A stretch of 64,000 nucleotides of DNA, from contig NC_088296.1 of NCBI RefSeq assembly GCF_032854445.1, forward strand, positions 22,185,853 to 22,249,852. Direction: 5' to 3'. The stretch is from Liolophura sinensis (Eukaryota; Mollusca; Polyplacophora; Chitonida; Chitonidae). The translations under genes were made by a program, and so were the position numbers. Shown one piece after another: positions 35,189-64,000 of the stretch. How positions within the stretch are numbered: the stretch's first letter is position 1; the number at the start of each line of letters is the position of its first letter. The notes under the pieces are model-generated. The model saw only the letters and a list, made by a program, of their open reading frames with translations. It did no database searches and was not told the DNA's origin.

Positions 35189-38100
35189 TCACAATTCGGT
35201 TTTTGTCTTATCTTTCTTGTTATCTTTGTCTTTTTTATTCTTTTTCTCCTTCACAGTCTCATTTTCAGATTTCTTCTGTTTCTTCTTCTTCTCATCATCT
35301 TTTTTGGACTTCTTACTTGGACGATTGTCATCTGAGGATTCCTGAAGCAAAAAGCAAATGATTTTTATAACCATTAAAAACTTTGATGTTAAAAAAGAAG
35401 AAAATTTAAATATCAAACAAATACCACTGAAAAGAGTATGTATTTCCTTGCAGGTGCATGCCATAAAAAAATTCTAATATGCACCTCAAGTTGATAAATT
35501 ATAAATTAAGTCAGCACCAAAATCCACTGTGGGCGACTCCATTCGCCTAAGAACTAGTCCTAAGTCTTCTGTGTTAGGAGGAGAATTGCCATTGGAAACT
35601 GCTGAAGTGCAGTTTGTACATTTCTGGTAGAACTCTTCTTCCCAGAAGGTAGTGAACAGTATAGTTCGTTTTCCGCTCGACGATCCAGAAACCGGAATGT
35701 TGGACGTAGGTTCTGAGTTTACACGAACAAGTCGCCAGTTTTAACAACTCTCATTGGCCGAGAGGCAACACACCCCCAGCATAAATTACGGGGCGTTAAA
35801 GATGGAGGACGCCATGGACTCGGTGATTTATGCCAGCTTTGCCCTTTTCAGGCTGTACGTGTATGATGAGGAAAAATCGCAAAATTATGCAGCAGGCACT
35901 ACCAGATAGAAAAAAAAGTGCTCTTTTCAGCCTATAGTGTCAATGTTATAAGTTTTCTTCTCCTTTAATGACGCTCTGATTGATAGTCTAAATTATCAAC
36001 AATTATTTTTACTTTCAGTGATAAAGCAGTTCAAACTCCCTTATTCAGCTTGTACCCCACTCACCAATATCTGCACCTTTAGAAACAGACTGCCCGACCA
36101 TTAGGCCATGGAAGTATGTGGTTTTGATCAAAAAGTTGAAATTGTGTTCTTACCTGTGCGCCCTCTGCTCCCTTGCCAGGATAATTTTTGCCCTCTATCG
36201 TCACTTCCGAACACCTCTCCTGCGTTACAAGGAAGTCTTTTACAAACCAAGCTTTGGAGCCATCTTTCAGCATGAAAATAACACGGCCTGTCCCGACAAC
36301 GTATCTAAAATACAAACAGCATACGAAGAATGAATGAATGCAAAGGGGCTTAACGTCGTACTTGATGAGTGAGTGAGTGAGTGAGTGTTTAACACTGTAC
36401 TTAACAATTTTTCAGTCATATAAGGACTAAGGAATCCTTAGAGTGCATGTAATGTGCCTCCTTGTTCCAGGACAGATTTCCACTGCTCTTTTATCTAGTG
36501 CTGCTTCACTGAGACGGCTTACTGAAGGCAAGTAAGCCGCCCTACCTGAGCCATTATACTAATACGGGTCACCAAGTCGTTGCACTATCCCCTTCAGGAA
36601 GTTACAACTTCCTCTTTTAAGGTCTTAGGTGTGATTCCACCCAGGATTGACCCTGGATCTACCGCTCCCAAAGCGGATGCTCTACCAAACGTGCTATCTG
36701 AGCCGGTTCACACTCGACGATGAGTTGCTCATAGGCGTGTGCACATACACTGGTCTTCTTGTGGCAGGGCGAGTCCATGATGCCAAAGTGCTGCCGCTAC
36801 TGAAGTGTCTTGCCAAAGACACCAGACATAACACCCCATCCAGTCACATTATACTGACACCTGTCAACCAGCCCTATTTCATTGCTCTAACTTCTCAGTG
36901 CTGAGCGCCTAGCAAGGCAGCAACGAGTACGATTTTTTAGTCTTTGGTTATGACCTGATCTAGGTTTGATTCCAGGTCTCTCTTCTCCGACAGCTCTAAC
37001 CATTAAGGTCAAACAGCATGAAGACACAAATACCGTATTTCACATCAAGTTTAGGATGGAGAGATCCACCTTTCAAAATACACAAAGTCCTTAAAATGAT
37101 ACTTTTGACGCCAACACTTAAGTTTTTTATTAAACTTAACAAAATTTTAATTTGCCTGCTAAGGTGGATGAATCAACTAAACTCAAGCAAAATGCTTCAA
37201 AACTTTGCTTAAACTACAGCATTCAGACCTTATGACGGAAAAGGGGAGAGCAGAGATAGTATTGCAGCGGAGTTGGACCAGAAAAAGCTGCTTTTGATCA
37301 TTTCAGTCATTGGTCAGATCTCTCCTTCCCCATTATCAGTACTCAATGTCGACACTACGGATTCGACACAAACTAAGAAATGTGTTCATAATCAGAGGCA
37401 TGAACGTGAGGTTACCAACTATGATAAATAGATCAGCTTTGAAAGATATAACTGCTTTTTACACCATTTAGTTACACATGAAATTTATCACTTCCTGCTT
37501 TGAAACGATTATCACACAAAACCTTAGCTTTTAAACTGCTGAATTGTTGCATGAGAATCTTTTCAATATATTCATACTGCAAGTAAAACCTACTTTAATG
37601 ACTTCTTAAAGGGATACAGAATAGATTCTGATTGGCTGGCGTGAGAGAGAGGCATATCCAGTTTATGACAGCTCAAGCTGAATTTTAGGTATAGAACATT
37701 TACACAAGCATGCCCAAGGTTACAGAGTCTAACTCAGGAAACCCTATCTCCACTTTCAGCAAGTCATCATCAACTCTGTATCCTTTTAACGGGTTCCTTG
37801 TTATCTGTCAGAATTTTCTGTAGGCAGGGAACTCTACTGTATACATACCTTTGAGTTTCTATGTTAGCATTATGAAGGCTTGTCTGCCAGAGGCCAGTTA
37901 TAGTCTCCGTCTCTTTCTCTGTTGGGTTACCTAATGACAATAAAACCACCATTTTCATTGGTATGCACATTAAAGATATTATTAGGTTACCATGTTTCAT
38001 ATCATAATATTTCCAACTGCACTCATAATTTCCATGGATTTCATACAGTGTATGTAGCAGGAACATGCCGTTTATGCCCAAACTGCAAATTCTTCTCCGG

Positions 38101-40377
38101 CCATACGTGGAAAGGTTTTCCAGCAACGTGCGGATGGTCGTGGGTTTCCCCCGGGCTCTGCCCGGTCTCCACCCACAATAATGCTGGCCGCCGTTGTATA
38201 AGTGAAATATTCTTGAGTACGGCGTAAAACACCAATCAAATAAATAAATAAATAAATCTACAATGGCAGTCAGGTTTTATGGACGGAGAAAACCACACAG
38301 CCAGGAGTAAACCATCGACCTTTGGCAAGTTACTGACAAACTTTCCCACATTAGCCACAACCTCCTCGCTCCAGATTTTGAGACCACTGACCTGAGACTG
38401 AGGCAAACATCATGAGTGTTCTCCCTTTCTTGCTCATCTGCAGCATAGCCTCTGGGTTGTTTGGGTCAAGCTGTGACATGTCAATCGGCGGCGGCTCTCG
38501 CTCCCATTCAGGCTTTTCATCCTCCTCCAATGGCTCATCTTCCTCCTAAAAAAAATTAATAGATATTTTATTTTCAATGGTGTTTTAGCTGATTCTGAAT
38601 ATAACTCAACATTTGAACTTATTCAAATGGGCCCAGTCTTTTAGGCCAATATTAAGGCGTCAGATTAATGTGGAAGTTCTAAAGGGGCATAAAATGAATT
38701 TCAAGCTTCCAAAATGGCCTCTGTCTTCTATCTGTCAAGTTGCTGGATAAGTGGTTATCCAGGTTCCTAGGCCTTGTGACCGTTAGTCTGAGTACACTTA
38801 CTGGTAGGTTGAGAAATACTTGGATACTCCACAATTACAATTGCTCAATTGTAGTCAAAAGACTACGAGACTGCAATCAGTCAGAATGTGTGGCCCAGGA
38901 ACCTTGCATGGTCTATATAATGGATAGTTATTTGTTGAAAGTTCAAATCAGAGCAAAAGTTCAACATTAAAGATGGATAGGTGGATAATCGATAGCTCAG
39001 GATTTGATGGTCTTGGAACCTCAGCATTTTAAGGTAGTAACTCAATAGGCAAGGGATATGAAGGAGGGTAGCAATCAACTGTTTTCCGAACCATTACTAG
39101 GCATCCTACAGGGGTGAAAGGGAGGAAGCCATTACTATGCAATCCTCAGCCCAAACATAAATGGCCACCATAACCATGATATCCTTACAGGCTAGATACA
39201 AGTAAATTTCGTTACTAACATGATCCGTAACTTGCTGTACTGAAGCCATTGCCAATATGATGAACTGTACGTTCGTCAGTCCGTGAGACATTTTCCAAAT
39301 TTGCATAGGCTCTTCACATTTTCATTCAGTGCCAGGTGGCTATTTCAACTTCTTTCTTTACACTGGGCTGGCAGAGTAACATAGTCACCGGGGCAACCTG
39401 TGGTCAATCATATGTCGATTCATGCCATGCCCGATAAGTCCTTTACAAATGATGTCTGCAGTCCAAAACAGGTGTCATCTGTGGCTCTTGCCTCTCAGCT
39501 CGCCCCCACATGCAACGTCCCAGGTATATTCCACTTGGTAATGACTCACAAGCCCAGTATTCATGACACTGCAACCTATTTCAAAACAAGTCCGCCATTA
39601 AGCTTGTTTTTTCAGGGTGAGGACGCACGCGCCATTAAGGGCTTACAACTTTTTCAAGACCCATAACAATGGTGGAGGCAAAATGGCTGCTGCTTCCGTA
39701 GTAACAGTCTCATGATTTCGGCGTGTATTACTGGGTGGAAGATGCCTGTGCGGGAGAGCTGAGAGGTAAGAGCCACAGGTGACACCTGTTTTTTTTTGTA
39801 CTGCAGGCATCATTTAGAAAGAACTTATCAGACAAGGCGTGAATCAGTGTAGGCTTTACCACAGGTTAACCCTGTGGCTATACTTCTCCATCGGCCCGGG
39901 TATAAAGAGATGAGTTGAAATAGCCACCTGGAGATAATTCAAGCCCAGTCTTCCTCCTACCAGGCCCCACCTCCAGTAGGCCTACAGGTGCCCTGCTTGT
40001 CGGACAGCAAAACCTTTACCTGATCAAAAAGCTCAATGCTTATCTACCTGGTCATTATAAATGTGGAAAGTGTGTGATTATTACGAGTTTCAGCTATACG
40101 TATTGAAACCTTTACATTTGCCACTTCACTTCCTTCTCAATGTTTCCCTCTACAACAGACAAAACCGTACGCCCACCTCCCACTGCTGGTACAGACGTTC
40201 TAGGTCAGCTTCTGAATAATCACGGATGTCTTTCTTCTTCCAGCTATTTTTATGATCGTCATCTTTCTTCTCAGCATCCTTCCCTTTCGCTTCAGCGACG
40301 ACAACACAGATAAATAAGCAGACAAACACCACAACAAAAATTCGGCTGCTACCCAAATGACACGCCATCATTCCCAT
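35189..40377 (-). CDS. MESD: LRP chaperone MESD, complete
   Basis: Exons 40377-40177, 38545-38392, 37930-37849, 36304-36154 and 35341-35189 join to 741 bases: 246 aa plus stop (human about 234). MESD is an ER chaperone needed to fold the beta-propeller/EGF modules of LRP5/6-type receptors. Seen: signal peptide with a valine-rich core (about 1-30), KKKDIRDYSEADLERLYQQW, PIDMSQLDPNNPEAMLQMSK, KGRTLMMFASVSGNPTEKET, LWQTSLHNANIETQRYVVG, RVIFMLKDGSKAWFVKDFL and EGKNYPGKGAEG, then a Lys-rich disordered tail and C-terminal KTEL, a KDEL-type ER retrieval signal. All introns are GT-AG and phases close. It is head to head with USP8. Intron 1 holds a 600-bp foldback element, intron 4 a TTAA MITE. Confidence 0.96.
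35389..35968. mobile_element. MITE-2 copy 2, inverted relative to copy 1, in MESD intron 4
   Basis: Starts TTAAAAAAGAAGAAAAT and ends GTTTTCTTCTCCTTTAA, 580 bases. The interior is the reverse complement of 20997-21555 with moderate divergence. The element begins 47 bases from the acceptor of MESD exon 5. Confidence 0.85.
36362..36722 (-). repeat. SINE-B, minus, near full length
   Basis: Tail end (GAGTGAGTGAGTGAGTG, ACACTGTACTTAACAATTTT) at left and tRNA-like head (GCTCTACCAAACGTGCTATC) at right. Located in MESD intron 3. Confidence 0.8.
36727..37012 (-). repeat. SINE-C, minus, near full length
   Basis: Core AACACCCCATCCAGTCACAT, then GTGCTGAGCGCCTAGCAAGG, and a tRNA-like head (reverse complement AATGGTTAGAGCTGTCGG; B box region AATCAAACCTAG). 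It sits directly beside SINE-B in MESD intron 3. Confidence 0.75.
38098..38262 (+). repeat. SINE-A, 5'-truncated
   Basis: From CGGCCATACGTGGAAAGG to AATAAATAAATAAATC; near consensus. MESD intron 2. Confidence 0.88.
38268..38400 (+). repeat. Fragment of a further repeat (GTAAACCATCGACCTTTGGC type)
   Basis: AGTAAACCATCGACCTTTGG then CAAGTTACTGACAAACTTTC also occurs, diverged, at 27775-27830. Family otherwise unknown. It runs up to the donor of MESD exon 2 (38391). Confidence 0.5.
39332..39931. mobile_element. Foldback element with about 200-bp inverted arms, MESD intron 1
   Basis: Left arm starts CCAGGTGGCTATTTCAACT; right arm ends AGTTGAAATAGCCACCTGG. Within the arms GTGTCATCTGTGGCTCTTGC and its counterpart GTAAGAGCCACAGGTGACAC are inverted, and the spacer is about 200 bases. 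A related single arm lies at 5170 in ALG13 intron 1. Confidence 0.85.
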
Positions 40378-41261
40378 TGCCGCACGTGTAATGATTCAAA
40401 TATGTGACTTGTGCTGAAAGCGGAAAAGTTTAACCCTTTAATAACATGTCGTATTTATCTATGATATACTTACCTTATAATAAATATATATAAATATATA
40501 ATTTGTAATTGAACTGATTTTGTTTTCATATCAAAATTGCAAAAATATTGGTTGAAAATTTTTTTTGGAGCTTTTTCGTTTTTATCCCTTCTGACAAAAT
40601 TTAATAAAGATTTGGATTAGAAAGTCGTCTAGCATCGTGGCCCAAAGATTAAAACTTTTGATTTAATATATACAGAAACACAGCATTGTTCATTTTCAGG
40701 TGTTTTAGACTACATAATATTCAAACAAATCTGTTATATAACTAGACAACATGCAAAAGCTGAGTACAACTTCTCGAATACGAAACTAACGCCCCTAGCT
40801 CCATGGACTGGAGAGGTCACTTCCTGATGAGAAGATGTTTTGACAGACAGAATTTGTTTACGCAATATCCGCTTCAAAACCATGGGTGAGACGATATCAT
40901 TTTGTGAATTCATGCTCCATATTTTACATTTAATGGGGACAACTTTAGTAAACTTACTTTTTATCCAATGTGTATCGCTTATATACGAAATGGACTAGTT
41001 GGTTGACAACAACAACATAGACATTGCGCAGTCAACACTTTCTGACAAGTGACATTGATGCTTGCATGATTGATGGCTCAGGGGATCATCGACAACAAAA
41101 CAGTTGGAGTTTATGAAAAGCCTCTCCTAACTTGTTGATATCGTCATGAAGTCCAAATAAATTAGTGGCTGATATACTCTTCATTCATCTTTTCTTTTAG
41201 CCCTGGATGACTACTCTTCGCTTTGTTATATTTGTACTTGGCGCTCACATAGTCCTGGGTT

Positions 41262-41866
41262 GATCCCATTTTTCACGGCTAAAGGAAGGATTCTAAAGTT
41301 CCGGAAAACAGTCGATTACTAACCTTTCATGCCAGTCCAGCCACTATTTTACAATGCTTATGGTCTTCGGATACCTGACTGTTCATGAGATGTCCATCAT
41401 ACCAAAGGTAATATCTGTCCATATTTATGTAAGCCCAACCACTCCACTAACTTCTCATTTATGAAGTGGACACCATCTACACGGTGTGGATGGGCAGCCA
41501 GGCAGCTGGATACAAAACTCTTTTCAATTATGCTGGTCAAGATGTTTTTTTCTTGGTCGACGATCACAAGCTGGCTGGTTTTAGTCACCTTGACTTTATA
41601 TTGTATGAATATGCATGTGCCATTGTTTTGACATATGTGACCACCACAGTATTCGTATTCAGCTGCCGGGCCGCGCATGCACGCTGTGTAGATGGCCACC
41701 ATTTTGTAAATGAAAAGTGAGCGGAGAGGTTGGAATATGGATGGACATTTACCTTTGAGATGATTTCAACAGTGCCTTAGGACCCAAAGCATTCTAAAGG
41801 AGTGGCTGGGCGGGTGTGAGAGGTTTGTGATTTTAGAATTCTTCCCTTTGCCGTGAATGGGACCCA
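41262..41866. mobile_element. Foldback element 1 in the MESD-USP8 interval
   Basis: Outer arms: GATCCCATTTTTCACGGC and AAGGATTCTAAAG against TTTTAGAATTCTTCCC and GCCGTGAATGGGACC. Inner arms at about 41457-41515 and 41655-41718 pair ATGAAGTGGACACCATCTAC with TGTAGATGGCCACCATTTTG. No coding capacity. Confidence 0.75.
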
Positions 41867-42082
41867 TCCATGACTATGCGAGCGTAAGTACTAATATAAT
41901 AGTGTGCAGCGCAGACATCCAGGGCTACTTTTCATTTCATCCACAAACTTTGATATCATCAGGAAAATCCAAGCACAAGCTGTAATGTTACCCTTTAGTA
42001 GTCTGAATTTTCTATCTAGAACTTAGAGGGGATATTTAGATGGAGAGTGAGATGATTTTCATTGAGCATCAAAGTATTCTTA

Positions 42083-42421
42083 GATTGCTCTGATGTCAGG
42101 TTTGGCAAAATTTTGTCAGGTTTCGCAAAATTTTGTTTGGCCAAGGATGGCCCCAAACCAGTGTCAAACCTGATGCAGTTGTCATAGAACTTTTGAAATT
42201 ACCCACTAAAAACTCTACACCCTATAAGTTTGCAGTCTGTCAACTTATCCCTAGCATGGTGTCAATTGGTTATTTCCAAGGCTGTGTGGGCCAGAGATTC
42301 TTTGGCACTACTCAAAGTGTCCAACCATACACCGAGCGTCTGTCATATTAAACAAGGGCACTTAACTGTGCCATCCTTGGCCAAACAAAAGTTTGCCAAA
42401 TCTAACGTCAGAGCAATCTCA
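42083..42421. mobile_element. Foldback element 2 in the MESD-USP8 interval
   Basis: Arms AGATTGCTCTGATGTCAGG, TTTGGCAAA and TTTGGCCAAGGATGGC on the left; GCCATCCTTGGCCAAA, TTTGCCAAA and GTCAGAGCAATCTCAGAC on the right. The left arm carries a short internal duplication (GTCAGGTTTGGCAAAATTTT). It ends about 200 bases before the USP8 start codon. Confidence 0.85.
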
Positions 42422-42624
42422 GACTAACAATGCAGTTGCAAGAGTTCCAGAAGGAAATAACTCCAAATATGTTGGATTAACGGTATGGAAATTTACTGCT
42501 GTTTGTAGGCACATTTAAACTTCCCTAGGCTAAATTAACGTCAATATTTACTTAATTTGCATTGCAGACCTATGGATGGGAACTTAGCTGTTTTGAAGTG
42601 TTTTTGGTGATTTAAAGAATCAAG

Positions 42625-63859
<21,235 letters not shown>

Positions 63860-64000
63860 GTACGTTCCTCGTTTCCTCCGCAACAAAACTTTCTCCGGTT
63901 AATTGACTGTTTTGAATCTTGATGCCCAACCCATATGGCAGTCTTGGTGGTGATAGTATTCATTATTTTTGCCTGGAACAAAGTTGCTGTTTTTTTTTTT

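Overview
The window is eukaryotic nuclear DNA, most likely from a marine mollusc. The genes are split into small exons with GT-AG introns. All four recognised proteins are animal orthologues. The non-coding DNA is full of tRNA-derived SINEs whose tails (TTGAGTACGGCGTAAAAC and TTAAGTACGACGTTAAAC types) are of the kind known from bivalve and gastropod genomes. The species cannot be named from the sequence. Exon maps were built by reading splice sites and checking that phases close. No transcript evidence was available.

Layout. (1) 1-4680, minus strand: two linked exons and a possible first exon of a gene I do not recognise, which runs off the left edge. (2) 4924-8626, plus: complete ALG13, 4 exons, 167 aa. 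(3) 12452-23705, minus: complete secreted M14A zinc carboxypeptidase, 11 exons, 425 aa, all zinc and catalytic residues present. (4) 23.8-35.2 kb: no recognised gene; it holds SINEs, MITEs, a long (TA)n tract and a 3.2-kb minisatellite of 32-bp units with higher-order structure. (5) 35189-40377, minus: complete MESD, 5 exons, 246 aa, ending KTEL. (6) 42625-63859, plus: USP8, 20 exons, about 1141 codons visible; the catalytic Cys is in the window and the catalytic His lies past the right edge. MESD and USP8 are head to head across 2.2 kb that holds two foldback elements.

Roles. The genes do not form a pathway. ALG13 works with ALG14 in N-glycan precursor synthesis, MESD folds LRP receptors in the ER, USP8 deubiquitinates endosomal cargo, and the carboxypeptidase is a secreted digestive-type zymogen.

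Most notable signal. Four of the 36 introns read carry a tandem repeat that starts exactly at the 5' splice site. In three of them the unit includes the last exon bases plus the donor, so the intron holds arrays of decoy donors. In USP8 intron 18 each 45-bp unit is a pyrimidine tract and AG fused to a consensus donor, which is the layout of a recursive-splicing ratchet point, repeated about 25 times. Other points are a one-base excess at the end of USP8 exon 15 that creates an in-frame stop, a GC-AG intron in USP8, a full two-tryptophan WW domain in USP8, a TTAA MITE pair, and a SINE nested in a MITE with a clear target duplication. No LTR element, retrovirus copy or Polinton was recognised.
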